From Vombatus ursinus (Eukaryota > Chordata > Mammalia > Diprotodontia > Vombatidae): a stretch of DNA of 64,000 nt. Below, one piece after another: positions 1 to 11,625 of the stretch (its first letter is position 1; each line of letters begins with the position of its first letter). Where the stretch lies: positions 6,145,584 through 6,209,583 of the forward strand of contig NW_020954611.1 of assembly GCF_900497805.2 (NCBI RefSeq), written 5' to 3'. The notes beneath the pieces are model-generated. The model ran no database searches, had not been told where the DNA came from, and saw only the letters and a list, made by a program, of their open reading frames with translations. A program made the translations under genes and the position numbers.

Positions 1-930
1 TTAAAAAGATATCACTTATGCACATAGAGGTGTTTGCCTTGGCAAGGAGAACCACCTGTTCATGTGAGACAGGGACCAAGGAGGAGATTAGATAATGGGA
101 GAATTATCTGAGAGATCTAAGATGAGGAGGAGGAAAGATAAGGGAGCTCTCAGTGTATGGTCCCATTTTTTTTGCATGTGAAGTATGAGGCAAAGTTTTC
201 AGCTGAGAGAGTGGAGTGAGAGGATGTCATGGGAGGCACAAAGAATTACAAAAAGGTTTGTAATTGTTGCTAGAGTGAGTGGGGTAGTAAATCCATTAAG
301 GAAGTGTAAAAAGATTTCCTTGTCACAGAGAGGGCCCAGCAGAAGATTATGTAACATAAATTTGTAGTGGACAAAGACAGCATGGTTTCATTATTTTCTC
401 TAACTATTCAGCAACAAATGGATAGAAGCAAAGTCAATAGATGGTGACAATAATACAAAGCTGAGGTTTAGCAAGGAATGATAGGTAAGGGAGACAAGGG
501 ATTTGAATGTTGAGGATAGTGTAAAGTTGAACTGGTTCACCAATGGGTCAAGATAGGAAAGGAAGGAGATTATAGTCAGTTCAAGGGTGATAGCCTGGGG
601 GAAAAACTGAAGGGTACAGGGGTTAGAGGTCATGGTAAGGATGAAGAACATGACTAGGGGGTGTAAGGAAGAGGGAAAGATGGCATAATAAAAGACTGTG
701 ATCAGATAAAGGAATTTTGGAGTTCATTAACCTGGGAGTGTATAATCTGTGCGTGATGGCAATACCAGCAGTATGACCCATCTCTGTAACTGAGGTGGAT
801 TGGAGGAGTAGGTCATGGGAATTTAGAACACTGAGGAATTGGTGGTGAAGAACCACCGATATGAATGTGGAAAGTTCCCTACTCTGAGGGCCAATGTTGA
901 GGTAGAGAGAACAACTGTGAATCAGTTGTT
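1..930 (-). mobile_element. L2-clade LINE fragment, endonuclease to RT linker
   Basis: Read on the minus strand, this is the end of an L2/CR1-like endonuclease and the linker to the reverse transcriptase. From right to left the frames give NSHDLLLQSTSVTEMGHT, then IPLSDHSLL (the conserved SDH of the endonuclease fold), then LHSLSAENFASYF and SHEQVVLLAKANTS just before the RT. The copy is cut by the window start and its frame is broken. Positions 1-370 have a close second copy at 7,051-7,390. Clade assignment is from remembered L2 protein patterns. Confidence 0.75.
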
Positions 931-2526
931 CAACTCAGTAAAGAAGAAAGGAGAATATTTGGAAATCAACAAATAATAGCTGCCAGAATCTTGTGATAAA
1001 TTCAATTAGTCTGTATAGTCAACTGATGCTAAGGAAATTTTAAACTAGCTACAGCTGTGCTAGTACATATATTTTTGGTCATTTAATTTAGTTATTTGAG
1101 TTGATACGGTACAACATAATAGCCTAAGTATTGTTTCTAGACTAAGGAAAGCATATGTGAGAATGCACATGGATAGCCCAAGATCTGTAGGGAAGGTAAT
1201 GAGGTACACTTACAGACTTCTCCCATTAGTACATTAACAGAATGGGTTTATCAAATTATTACATTGTTGCCTTGGATGGCAGGGAGAGCTTGGCCTCAAG
1301 GGAATGAGCTATAGGATGAGAATTAGGAGGAATGGAGGAGGAAGTCACAGAATGGACACACTAACTAAGGACAAGAGGCTAAACTAAGGCATCCATCCCT
1401 GTGAGGTTTCTGTGCATGAAAACGCCAGCCTGAAATCTACTGGACCCCATAAGCTAGCAATTCGTTGGTTGGAGCCCATACAGTGTTTGATAGTTAATTA
1501 GATTAATAGATAAAATATAGTATAGATTCATGCATTCATGTTTGCTAAAAGGGGCATTTGAATTAGAATTAGTGTCTTTGGGAACAGGAGCAGTGGCTCG
1601 TGCGTTCCAGGGACGCCTCCCCCCCAAATAGCCAAGGAATAACTGAATCAAAAGGTAGCTGGCCATACTGACACTCATATGGGTTAGGAAGCCAGATAAT
1701 GATTGTTCTTAACTTGGTTCATCTTAGACCTGACAACCCTACACTTATTCAGGGTGAAAAAGTGAGAATAAGAGTAAGGATGAGACAGGTTTGGGCTGGG
1801 AGGTGTAATGCAGCTAAGAACCCTCAATGCTTTGGCGTGAATCTCTTTATCATTTGGAGGTGTAGAGGTGTTCATGAGTATCTGTTAGTCTGGAACTGTA
1901 GATTGTGCTGCTCAATATTTCCCCACAACAACACCAGTATTGAAGAAATAAACAGTGATTAAAGCTGGAGGTTAGATCTAGGGCACTTAGTCCCCACTTG
2001 CTATCCCCAGAAAAGGGTTCTTAGCAACAGATACCAAATGTCATATTTTCCCCAAGCTAGTTAAATATACTGGGTAATCTCAATTCATACACTGCCAGGG
2101 CAGTGAGAGGAAAACGTGAAAGTCACTTTATCTGGAATTCCTATTCTTTTAACACATGGAAGGCAAAGAAACCCATTAAAACCCAGCAACTAACGTTTAT
2201 ACATGACAACTAACTTTCTTTAAAAATAGCAGAGCCTATGAATCAACAGGTATTCGTTGAATATCCACAGAAAGCCCATTTGAGTACTAGGCAATGATGC
2301 CACCAACTACTTAAAAGCTCAGTTCTTTGATACACAAACCAGAAGGTGAATTAGGATAAGCCTTTTGTGGGTATAGACCAGGCAGAAAGAATTATTCCCC
2401 AAACCCTTAAACAAAGGAAGTGTAATTTCAGGGTTACAACCTCATTTAACAGCATGGTTTAGGGAACTCATGAACATTAGTGAGCAATCTTGAAGTAGTC
2501 AGAAGGGAACCTTATTCAGGAACTTT
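931..2526. other. No recognised gene; unassigned
   Basis: No coding region or RNA gene can be supported here. Open frames are short and unrelated in frame. An AATAAA-like motif near 1,947 has no recognisable gene upstream. Old unclassified repeats are possible. Confidence 0.4.
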
Positions 2527-2557
2527 GACAGTGTGGTGCAGCAGAAAGAATGCTGAA

Positions 2558-3158
2558 CTCTTTTTGTGGTGGCAAAGAATTAGAAACTGAGGGGAGGCCC
2601 ATCAATTAGGAAATGACTGAACAACTTGTGGTATATGAATGTAATGGAATACTATTGTGTTATAAAAAATGACGAGCAGGCAGATTTCAGAAAAACCTGG
2701 AAAGACTTGAATGAACTGATGCTGAGCGAAGTGAGAACCAGGAGAATATTGTACACAATAACAGCAACATTGTGCAATGATCAACTATGATAGATTTAGC
2801 TCTTCTCAGCAATACAATGATCCAATATAATTCCAAAAGACTCATGATGGAAAATATTATCCACATTCAGAGAAAGAACTGATGGAATCTGAATACAGAT
2901 CAAAGCATACTATTTTCACTTTCTTTATTTTTTTCATAGCTTTTTTTTTACCTTTTGTTCTGTTTCTTCTTTCACAACATGACTTAATGTGGAAATATGT
3001 TTTACGTGATTGCACATATATAACCTATATCAAATTGCTTACCATCTTAGGGAGGAGGAAGAGAGAAAAATTTGGAACTCAAAATCTTATAAAGAATTAA
3101 TGTTTAAAATGTCGTTATATGTAATTGAAAAAATAAAATACTCTTTAAAAATAAAAAA
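2558..3158 (+). mobile_element. 5'-truncated L1, 3' end only
   Basis: Starts in the TTTTTGTGGTGGCAAAGAAT part of the marsupial L1 3' region, passes through GAATGTAATGGAATACTATT and GGAACTCAAAATCTTATA, and ends in an A-rich AATAAAATA tail. It is flanked by a perfect 14-bp target-site duplication, GAAAGAATGCTGAA, at 2,544-2,557 and 3,159-3,172. This shows target-primed insertion into an older MIR. Confidence 0.85.
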
Positions 3159-3375
3159 GAAAGAATGCTGAATTTGGAGTTAGGAAGATCTAGGTTCAAA
3201 TCTTACCTCTGATACCTATTAGCTTTGTAACCATGAGCAAGTCATTTAACCTCTGTGAACTTTGGCCCCCTCATTTTTCAGTTGGGGATAATAAACCCTA
3301 TAATACCTAATTCTTGGAGTTTGTTGTAAGACTCAAATAAGATAAGACATACAAAGCATTTCACAAACCTTAGGG

Positions 3376-3570
3376 TAGAGGTGTCAGCCCACAACACTCC
3401 TGACTGTCTAGGAACTAGATTGAAAGGTAATTGGGTAATTTTTAGCAAAATAAATAAAAATACAATAAAGTATAGATAATATTATATTATAAAACTAATT
3501 AAATATGCATTCATGGGAATTTTATATATGGGTTAGTGGTCTCTGTTTCTGTCTGAGTTTGACAGCACTG
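3376..3570. mobile_element. Short non-autonomous hAT-like element
   Basis: The ends are imperfect inverted repeats (TAGAGGTGTCAG at left, TGAGTTTGACAGCACTG at right) of the CAGAGGTGTCAAACTC kind. Eight-base flanks CCTTAGGG (3,368-3,375) and CCTTAGAG (3,571-3,578) fit a hAT target-site duplication with one change. A related copy lies at 42,030-42,253. Confidence 0.65.
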
Positions 3571-3716
3571 CCTTAGAGTACCATATAGATACATAGAGAA
3601 TGTATCCACGGACAGACTTCATTTCTCACAATGCAGGTGACCAAAATATCATCATTCATTGGGGAAAATCCTCTAGACTCCATTTCTTAATAGGCTGTGT
3701 GTCAGGCCAGCGTGTT

Positions 3717-3825
3717 GCAATATCATATTGCATATTTCATATATATTGCATATTGCATATATATTGTATATAGCTATATAATATGAATATATATTGCATA
3801 TTGCATATATTTTGTGCATATACTC
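3717..3825. repeat. AT-rich tandem repeat, ATATTGCAT-type
   Basis: Irregular tandem copies of ATTGCATATTGCATATAT with interspersed TATATA. No gene or element boundary is needed to explain it. Confidence 0.7.
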
Positions 3826-4639
3826 TGGATCATGAGACACTTAAATCTGAAAGGTTTAAAAAAAAAGGCTCAAAAAATTAAAAAGCAACATCTGTGGGAG
3901 AGATGACCAGATGACCAGAGACATGGAATAAGACATGGTTATGGAGTACTGGAACATTAATACCTCTTCCAGATTCCGATGATAGCTGTCTTCCTCTGCT
4001 ATCAAGACAAGTCAACACTGTTTTCTAGCTGCTACACCGAAGTTCAATCAAGGGATTAAGGTGGAAAACTTCAGATCATAATCTTCAATGGGGTGCTAAG
4101 AATGAGTGAGCCACACTCCCTCTCCCACAATGTTGAAGAAACAAAATCAGATGCATTAACCAGAGTGTTTAGTTAGAGCTTCCCTGGAGGCTTAGGAAGA
4201 GGTAGCCATTTGATACGGGTACAGAGAATTTACTCAGCTAGAATGCGGGTAGATTCAGTTCTCTCTTGTTTACTTTGCCGTTCTGGTTCATTAAATGCCT
4301 TTTGCACTGAATTCATGTATCATCTGGCATGGTCTGACATAAAGATGCATTAGTCAGGCTTGGAGCCATGGTTTAGAATAGACTATTATCCAAAGTGTAC
4401 TCTGAACCTGGGCCTAGCCAAAATGGATTCTCTAATTATCAGCTATTATTGTCATCCCCCTTCACAGCAGTGTCTGAAAATGCATGAGCTGGTGACCATG
4501 CAGAGAAGCATCCGTGGGGGAAGCAGGTCTACCTGGGAGCCAGAGTGAAGCAAAAATCTAGGAAAACAGAAGAAATCTTTCCTCTCTGCCCTCACAGAAT
4601 GCAGATTCCTTGGCATAGAAAGGAAGCCAAACTTTGTTC
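3826..4639. other. No recognised gene; unassigned
   Basis: No coding or RNA gene seen. The short frame at 4,360-4,548 has no recognisable domain and is judged chance. Confidence 0.4.
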
Positions 4640-4706
4640 GTTCTCTATATATGTATAAGTATATGTATATGTATATGTATATGATGTATATGTATATGTA
4701 TATATG
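4640..4706. repeat. (TATATG)n microsatellite
   Basis: Tandem TATATG/TATGTA array abutting the 3' tail of the minus-strand SINE that follows. SINE tails often seed such arrays. Confidence 0.85.
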
Positions 4707-4968
4707 TAATTTGTTGTTGTTCAGTTGTTTCACTCGTGTCTTACTCTTTGTGACCCCATTTGGGGGTCTTCTTGGCAAAGATACTGGAATAGTTTTCCAT
4801 TTCCTTCTCCAGCTCATTTTACAGATAAGGAAACTGAGGCTAACAGGCTTAAGTGACTTGCCAGAGTCACATAGCTAGTAAGTATCTGAGGCCAGATTTG
4901 AACTCAGGAAGATGAGTCTTCCTGACTCCAGGCCTGGCACCCTATCCACTGCTCCACCTAGCTGCTCC
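4707..4968 (-). mobile_element. Mar1-like marsupial CORE-SINE, near full length
   Basis: Reverse-complement copy. The plus strand reads TTGTTGTTGTTCAG, ACCCCATTTGGGGGTCTTC, CCAGCTCATTTTACAGATAA, the CORE segment, TTGAACTCAGG (rc of box B) and ends CCACCTAGCTGCTCC, which is the tRNA-like head. The family is abundant in marsupials. The name Mar1-like is from memory. Confidence 0.85.
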
Positions 4969-4977
4969 ATATATGTT

Positions 4978-5165
4978 AATATCTAGCATTTATACACTGC
5001 TTTTTAATGTTTTAATGTTTGCAAAACTCTTTACTTACCTCGCTTCATTTGATCCTACACTGCAAGGTAAGTCCTATCTATTATTATGCCCATACTGCAG
5101 ATGAGGAAACTGAATCTAAATGAGATTAAGTAATTTGCCCAGGGAAACACACTACTTAGTGCAGG
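4978..5165 (-). mobile_element. MIR-type CORE-SINE
   Basis: Antisense MIR-like pattern: TAGCATTTATACACTG, TTTGATCCTACACTGC, ACTGCAGATGAGGAAACTGA and AGTAATTTGCCCAGG in the usual order. The head is missing. Confidence 0.7.
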
Positions 5166-6109
5166 TACATCACCTATGTTACCTTCCCCTGCCCCATCCC
5201 AAAAAGAAATGTTATTCTTTAGAAAGGGTCATTACTTACTTTTTCTTTTTTTTTGCATGCTGTTTTTATTTTTCAGTAACAGGGCAGTAAATAATTACTT
5301 GCTTCAACCAGAAATTTTTGGCTGTCAGTCCAAGACCTTTGGGCCCAAAGCTGCATATTGATCTTTGCTACAGAAACTACCATGGTCTCTGCATTCTGTG
5401 AGACACTTATTAGGAGAGAGGAGGACACTTTACAGAAGACCCAGAATAAATAGCACAGTGATTTATCCAGTCATAGTCTGCAGAATGTCAAAGGAAGGTA
5501 TGGCTGACAGTTCACAGAGCAATCAAAGAGACCAAAAATGTCCAGTTTCCTCCAATGTAAAATAAAGAGGTTGAACTAAATGATTTCTAAAGTTCTTTCA
5601 AGCTCTTACAAATTTTTATAATTTATTCATTTTATTCTAATCTGTAGAACAATTAATCCTGGAGAATTTGAAGAAAATGCTAATGTCTTAAATTTGGTAA
5701 CCTATTGACAATGCTATTAATAAGCAGACTCAATTCCATTTTCCATTTTTGCTTCCAATTAAATTTCCCAGGTAACACTGAGCCCAGTTCCCTCCTGTTT
5801 TGAAGAATATAAATGTGAAAATCACTCAGAAGGATTGCATGGAATAAAGTTATTACACAAACAAATTCCTCTACTATTTTTTGGAGCCTAACACATTTGT
5901 CTCTTACAACCCTGAACCTAATCTTACATCCCTGGAGAACATAAATGAATATATAAAAATATATTTATTAAGCACTCACTTCCCAGCTCCCACAGCAACC
6001 TTGGAATTCCACCCTAGGTCCCCAGGTTCTGATGGTGAGCTTTCATCTTACCAGGAAGCAGGTCTCCACATCACATCTATGCCTCTTCTAGCCACAGGAG
6101 GAGAGGGAG
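5166..6109. other. No recognised gene; unassigned
   Basis: No supported gene. Several frames (5,176-5,361; 5,365-5,565; the start of 5,881-6,237) are short, lack recognisable domains, and the last runs into an L2 3' end. Confidence 0.4.
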
Positions 6110-6240
6110 GAGGTCCCGCTTCCTTTATGTGCTGTCTTCCCTCATTAGATGTAAGCTCCTCACTCATAGGGAATCATTTTATTTGGTTCTATCTGTATCC
6201 CCGGCACTTAGTACAGTACCTGGAACATAAATTTTAACTC
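6110..6240 (+). mobile_element. L2 LINE 3' end
   Basis: Typical L2 3' UTR wording: CATTAGATGTAAGCTCCTCA, then TCTGTATCCCCGGCACTTAG and TACAGTACCTGGAACATAAA. The ordinary tail leads directly into a CTAT microsatellite. Confidence 0.75.
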
Positions 6241-6675
6241 TATCTATCTATCGATCTATCTATCTATCTATCTATCTATCACCTATTTATTATCTCTCTA
6301 TCATGTATCCATCTCCCTATCTATCATCTATCCATTGCATCTATCATCTCTCTATCACCTATCCATCTATCATCTATCCATCTACCACCTCTCTATTACA
6401 TATACATCTATTGTCTATCATCTGTCTATATCTATCCATCTCTCTCTATCATCTCTCTATCACCTATCCATCCATCTATCATCTATCAATCTGTCACTTC
6501 TCTATTACTTATATATCTGTCATCTATCCATCTATTATCTCTATCTGTCATCTATCCTCTATCCTTTTCTCTATCATCTATTCATCTATTATCTCTCTAT
6601 CACCTATCCATCTCTTTCTCTCTATCATCTATCCACATATATATCTAGCATCTATTTCTCTATCTGTCATCTTTC
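6238..6675. repeat. Long (CTAT/ATCT)n degenerate microsatellite
   Basis: About 440 bp of degenerate tetranucleotide ATCT/CTAT with ATCC variants. Both long open frames over it (Ser/Ile/Tyr/His-rich) are translated microsatellite. Confidence 0.95.
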
Positions 6676-6790
6676 AGTCTGCCAAGCACTGGGCTAAGTG
6701 ATGAGGATACAAATATAGAAGTTAGGAGCTTACGTTGTAATAATGGGAGCCAAAACCTAAGGAATGGTGACCAGGAAAGGGTGCAGAGGA
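6676..6790 (-). mobile_element. L2-type 3' end, antisense
   Basis: Contains GCCAAGCACTGGGCTAAGTG, GATACAAATATAGAAGTTAG and GAGCTTACGTTGTAATAATG, the reverse complement of an L2-like 3' end. Confidence 0.6.
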
Positions 6791-6934
6791 GGGGCTAGTG
6801 AGTCAAACTACAATGGTGACAAAAAGCAAGAAGAGGCACTGATTAAGTTAGTTTAGACATGAAAGAGAAGAGATATAGGATAACAACTAGTGGACGATGA
6901 ATGATGGATGGATGGATGGATGAATCAAGTAAAT

Positions 6935-7390
6935 CTTCTATCAGGAGGAAAGACATAGGCATGTGGGTAGGAAGTAGCCAGTATATAAGGAGAAATTGAA
7001 GATTAGTGAGTGGGTATGAAAGGAGAGGCGATCTTCCAGAGAAGATACAATTAAAAAGATATCACTTATGCACGTAGAGGTGTTTGCCTTGGCAAGAAGA
7101 ACCACCTGTTCATGTGAGACAGGGACCAAGGAGGAGATTAGATAATGGGAGAATTATCTGAGAGATCCAAGCTGAGGAAGAGATAAGGAGGAAAGATAAG
7201 GGAGCTCTCAGTGCATGGTCCCTTTTTTTGAAAGTATGAGGCAAAGTTTTCAGCTGAGAGAATGGAGTGAGGGGATGCCATGGGAGGCACGAAGAGTTAC
7301 AAAAAGGTTTATAACTGTTGCTAGAGTGAGTGGGATAGTAAATCCATTAAGGAAGTGTAGAAAGATTTCTTTGTCACAGAGAGGGCCCGC
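6935..7390 (-). mobile_element. L2-clade LINE fragment, linker to RT
   Basis: The minus-strand frame at 6,941-7,129 gives PVSHEQVVLLAKANTSTC, then HTHSLIFNFSLYTGYFLPT, which fits the entry to an L2 reverse transcriptase. Positions 7,051-7,390 closely repeat 1-370 in the same orientation. The match ends abruptly at GAGAGGGCCC. Confidence 0.75.
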
Positions 7391-7769
7391 ACTCCTATCT
7401 CACTGATGGGTTTGAGACTTGCTGGTTACTCTCAAACTGGCTTAGCCATCTGCCAAGACAGTTTTACCAGGGCACAGCTGCTATGCATGCTATAGATTCT
7501 TGGAGCCACTGGTGAGAGTTGGGTGATAGGTAGACACCAAAGGTGGATAAACAGCCCTAAAAAAGGCTTGGCAAGCCCTCACACCAGAGGTGCTAGTTCT
7601 CCTTGAATACCCCATACATCTGGTTCAGGTAGTTCATAATCAAATGATCCTATAATAGGAAGAAACCTCAATATGTAGGAGAAAAGTCTTTCCTGCCACT
7701 GACTGTACTAATTGAAACTGAGTGAGGGATGAGTGGGCTTCTCCTTTTTCATCTGCCACAAAGTAACAT
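7391..7769. other. Unassigned, possibly 5' part of the next LINE
   Basis: No recognisable motif. It begins exactly where the L2 duplication stops and runs into a non-L1 LINE 3' end, so it may belong to that insertion. Confidence 0.3.
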
Positions 7770-8362
7770 ACTAAAGAAAAATTCCAGGAAACTGCATCAC
7801 TTCAATTAGAAAGATTCTGAAGATCATCTGGCAAGATAAGGCACCAGACACCTGAGGTCCTTTCTCCAGCTGAACTGCCAAGCATTCAAACTCTACTGCA
7901 GAGAGTGCACTTCAATGGGCTAGCCACGATGTTGGAATGGCAAATGTACACTTGCCTAAAAGACTGTTTTGCCGACAACTCACATAAGGCAAGCCTTCAT
8001 GTGGAGGTCGAAAGAAGTGATACAAGGTCAAGGTCTCTCTGAATACCTTTGGAATCAATCATGAGACATGAGACATACTGGCACAGGACCAACTGGCATG
8101 GCATGCCAGCCTCAAAGAAGGTACTGCGCTCTATGAGCAAAGCAAAATTGCAGTAGCTCAAAAGAAACATGAGATGCACAAATTTAGAGACATCTCCACT
8201 CCGAGTGTTCATATGGACTATTAGCACCCAACCTGTGATAGAGCCTTCCAAGCCCATATTGGCCTGATCAGTCACAGTTGGACACACTATACTTTGACCC
8301 CAACATAGTGATGTCATTTTGGTCCTCTTCAAAAATTAAGGACAACAACCAACCAACCAATA
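7770..8362 (+). mobile_element. Non-L1 LINE 3' end (RTE-like) with C-terminal zinc finger
   Basis: The broken plus frames give ELPSIQTLLQRV, LPKRLFCRQLT, GINHET and LAQDQLAWHASLKEGTALYE. They end in a C2H2-like finger (HPTCDRAFQAHIGLISHSWTH in shape) followed by GATGTCATTTTGGTCCTC and a CAACCAACCAACC tail. This is the C-terminus of a marsupial LINE ORF2 outside the L1 family. I believe it is RTE-related, but the clade is uncertain. Several stops and a frame change show decay. Confidence 0.7.
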
Positions 8363-9359
8363 TATGAAAGAAGGCTAGAAAGGAAGCTAAGCACCAGATT
8401 ACAGAAGTTCTTAAATGCCAGCCAGAGGATTTTGTATGTTTACTGGTGGATGTGGGGGAAGACTGGCCAATGCGGGCCTGGCCCTTCAACCACGCAAAAT
8501 ATGCTCTGTCTGGTGCCAACAAAGCATATGGAGCAGGCCCAGCCTGCTTCTAGAAGTACATGATGACACTACTCTGCTCCAGTTCAGTGCATGTACAAGT
8601 ATGCTATGACTGTTTCCTGCCTGGTTGCTTCATGGTGGAGAAAAGTCTTTTAATAGACTACTAAATTGAGTATATATACAAAAGAGTCCACCAGAAAAAC
8701 ATGACTTCTCTTTCCTTCTTGCTGTTCATGAGGTGCAGGGATGACCCTCTGAGCTCCAGAGAGGCAGTGGGAGGGAAGGGAGCACCTTGCCTTTTTCTGA
8801 AATGGCCCATATACAAGCCTGTGTCTGGGATGAGGCCACCTCCTATTTGTGTCTTCTTTACTTTATGTAATATAGGGCCAAGTAAGATACTGAAAGGTTG
8901 AAGGAGTCACTAGAGGTCCAGCAGCCAAGCCTAGGAAGGCACCCATCTGGAAGAAATGCTCTGCTTTACCCAGCCCAGCAGTGACTCAGTTGAACCACTG
9001 AGATATCATACCCTACAAGAAAGAGTACAATTCTTCCACTGGCTGTACTGCACCCAGAAGTGAACTTAGTAGTCGGAAACATGTTTTTATCTACCACTTA
9101 AAGTTTGAGGCCACTATTCTAGGTCTAGGCACTGAGTGTGCCTCGGCTTTGAGGGAATGCTTCTGGACTTGGATTGTTGCTAGCTTCTCAGCAAATATTC
9201 CTTTTTAAAGGTTAATTGGGGCGCATTTGTTAATCACTATTGAGGAGAAATCAAGTAATTAAATTAATAGTGGGATCTTAATCACTGATTTCAGGAGTGC
9301 CCAGGAGCAATTAATCAGCATGAGTGAAGTGATGCTGGAGGGTACATAGGAGAATGGGG
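8363..9359. other. No recognised gene; unassigned
   Basis: Open frames at 8,415-8,609 and 8,701-8,901 show no domain. The segment 9,200-9,340 is rich in TTAAT motifs and has no recognisable repeat. Confidence 0.4.
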
Positions 9360-9610
9360 TCTTGAGCTGATAGCATTAAAAGCACCTCACTGGCCCTCTA
9401 AGGTACCTGTAGTATTCTGAGAGGAAATGGAGTAATAGCTGGCTTAGGGCATCTGAATTGCCAGAGGAGCTAGACTGGGAGAGAGACTCCAGGATATGCC
9501 TACTTGTATTCCTATAAGCAAATAGCAGCCAGTGATGGGTTTTGAGTAGAAGATTAACGTAGTCATCTTTGTAGATTAACAAGGAGAGAGAATAGAAGCT
9601 GGGATGCCTG
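9360..9610 (-). mobile_element. Possible antisense L2-type fragment
   Basis: AGCAGCCAGTGATGGGTTTTG followed by AGTAGAAGATTAACGTAGTC resembles the reverse complement of the L2 ORF2 C-terminal region (compare 36,900-36,960). Divergent, so low confidence. Confidence 0.35.
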
Positions 9611-9859
9611 GAAAGAGGTTCCTCTTGTCTGTCTCCTCAATGAAATATATTTTTCTAAACATTAAGTGAAATTTTGCACACACAAAAATCTCCTTATGAA
9701 CTACCATATAACAGGTAGCTGTGATAATGGATCACTAAGTGGTTTACATTCACTTTGGAAAGTGACTAAATCCAGACAAGGATGCCCAGCCCCAGCTCCA
9801 GCTTAAGCCTCATTCAGTCCTACAAACAGACTGAGGTGGTAATCTTGTTTTTTGCTACT

Positions 9860-9968
9860 GTATCAGGAGTTTTATTAAATGAAATAATGTATTATGCCAC
9901 TTTGAAAGTCTTGAAGAGCTATGTAAATATTTGCTATCATTATTATTATTAGTTATGATTATTATCAC
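9860..9968 (+). mobile_element. MIR-type SINE 3' tail
   Basis: AAATGAAATAATGTATTATG, GTCTTGAAGAGCTATGTAAA and TTGCTATCATTATTATTATT match the 3' half of a MIR/CORE-SINE. Confidence 0.6.
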
Positions 9969-10799
9969 ATTCTCCTTTTCGATAGGGTTCAGAAATGGTT
10001 TTGGGATAAGTTGCCATCCTATTATTCCTCTATATGTGCTGTAGGGACTGTTGCACAGGTCATAAAAATAACTACTTTTTCAAGATGGATAAAAATATTC
10101 GTATATAAGCTCACCTCTGCAGACTCGTTGAAAGCATACTTCAGTACAGGGCAGCAGAAATATCTCACCCTCTTCTAATATGTTGTTTTTCTTTTAACTT
10201 CTTTGACAAGGTCTCTATACTTAGAAAGCTTTGGAAACATCTATTAAAAACAATGTCCTTATGTTTTTATGAATCAGTGTAATTTCTGAGAGACTTGGGG
10301 CAAAAGTTCAATCTGTGACAATTGTCTGGTTCCAGTAGTTTATTTTAGGATATTTTGAGATCAGTCGTTGTGGAATGGGGATTGTCATCTGTTAGTCCAC
10401 AAAAGACAATGAACTTCTAACATGTAATTCTAATCACCACATCATGTCTTCCTAGGCAGTCAGTGGATAGGAAATTTTAACAGCCTATAATGATGGCTTG
10501 CATTATTCTCCACCATTTCCTTGCATCATCTACATTGATCATTAAGTATGGCCTCCTTGAGGATAACCCTTCATTGGTTTCTAGTTATGATAACCTGGTC
10601 CTGAATGGCCACCATAAACTCCGCTGTCTCTACAAACATTAAATCTGCATGATAATCATTTGTACAATGTTTCTTTGGTAATGTATTCATGGTTGGCTGA
10701 GGTCATGTGGATTTCATCCACAGAGGTGGATTCCACTCTTGGATCTTAGTTTCTTTGAAAAGCTCTACCCAGAGGTGTCACTTTAGGTTACACTTAACA
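9969..10799. other. No recognised gene; unassigned
   Basis: No motif or coding signal I can name. Confidence 0.4.
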
Positions 10800-11282
10800 A
10801 ATCGATTTCATCATTTCTTGTCTACACTATACCTACAGCCTCCCTCTTGGTCTCCTGGCCTCAAGTTTCTCCCCACTCTTGTCCATCTTTCATGCAACAA
10901 CCACACTGGTTTTCCTTAAACATAGATCTGATCTATATCACTCTCCTACTCGATCCACTCAATGGCTCCCCATTGCCTTAGGACAAATTATAAATTCCTC
11001 TATTTAGTTTTTAAAGATCTTCACAACCTGGCCCCAATCTATCATTCCAGCCTCATTGTACACTACTCCCTCTCCTATATTCTTCAGTCTAACCACATTG
11101 GGCTTTCTTTCTGCTCCTCACACATGGCACTCTATCTTCAATCTCCATGCTTTTTGCAAGTGCCATTCCCCATGACTAAGATATCCTCCCTTCCCAGCTT
11201 CACCTCAGAATCCCTCTATTCATTCAAGACACAGTTCAAATGCCATTTTTATGTGAAGTCTTTCCTATTAGTGCTCCTCTCT

Positions 11283-11465
11283 CAGGGATGGGCTGGTAAA
11301 TGTTTAACAACCAGCTTGACACACTTTTTAGTTTAAAATGCATTATTAACATTTTCTTCATCGCTTTCTTAAGCCTAATCAACCAACAAAATGATATATC
11401 AAGCCCTAATTTATAGCATTTGCCAATTTCCCAGGTGTAAAAAACCACTGAGAATTTAACAATCA
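11283..11465. other. Unclassified insert inside L2, with direct repeats
   Basis: The L2 3' UTR pauses here. The insert carries TTTAACAACCAGCTT at 11,303-11,317 and TTTAACAATCAGCTT at 11,445-11,459 (14 of 15 bases, direct orientation). I do not recognise the element. Confidence 0.45.
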
Positions 11466-11625
11466 GCTTTGAGCTCCATCATATCTCTGCCTCCCTCACT
11501 AACTACCTCTATGTGTACTTTTTTGTCTCCCTGCATTAAAATATAAACTATTTAAAAGTAGGAAATTTTTCATCCTTTGTATTTGCATTCCGAGTGCTTA
11601 ACATCGTGCCAAGCACACAGTAGAT

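Larger units (their letters stand above)
2527..3600 (+). mobile_element. MIR-type CORE-SINE split by two insertions
   Basis: The pieces 2,527-2,557, 3,159-3,375 and 3,571-3,600 join into one MIR-like SINE. It has the head GTGTGGTGCAGCAGAAAGAA, the box-B-like GGTTCAAATC, then GAGCAAGTCATTTAACCTC and a 3' end of the CATTTCACAAACCTTAG type. An L1 3' end and a small hAT element interrupt it, each with its own target-site duplication. Confidence 0.75.

Noticed and set aside
5881-6237. 118-codon plus frame
   Set aside because: Its second half is an L2 3' end; no domain in the first half.
6238-6675. CRISPR-like or satellite array
   Set aside because: Simple tetranucleotide repeat with no spacers, in a mammalian genome.
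6303-6701. Two overlapping frames of 120-132 codons rich in Ser, Ile, Tyr and His
   Set aside because: Translation of a degenerate ATCT microsatellite; open in more than one register.
7997-8522. Minus-strand frames of 84-111 codons
   Set aside because: The sense signal is the plus-strand LINE ORF2 C-terminus with its zinc finger; these are its shadows.
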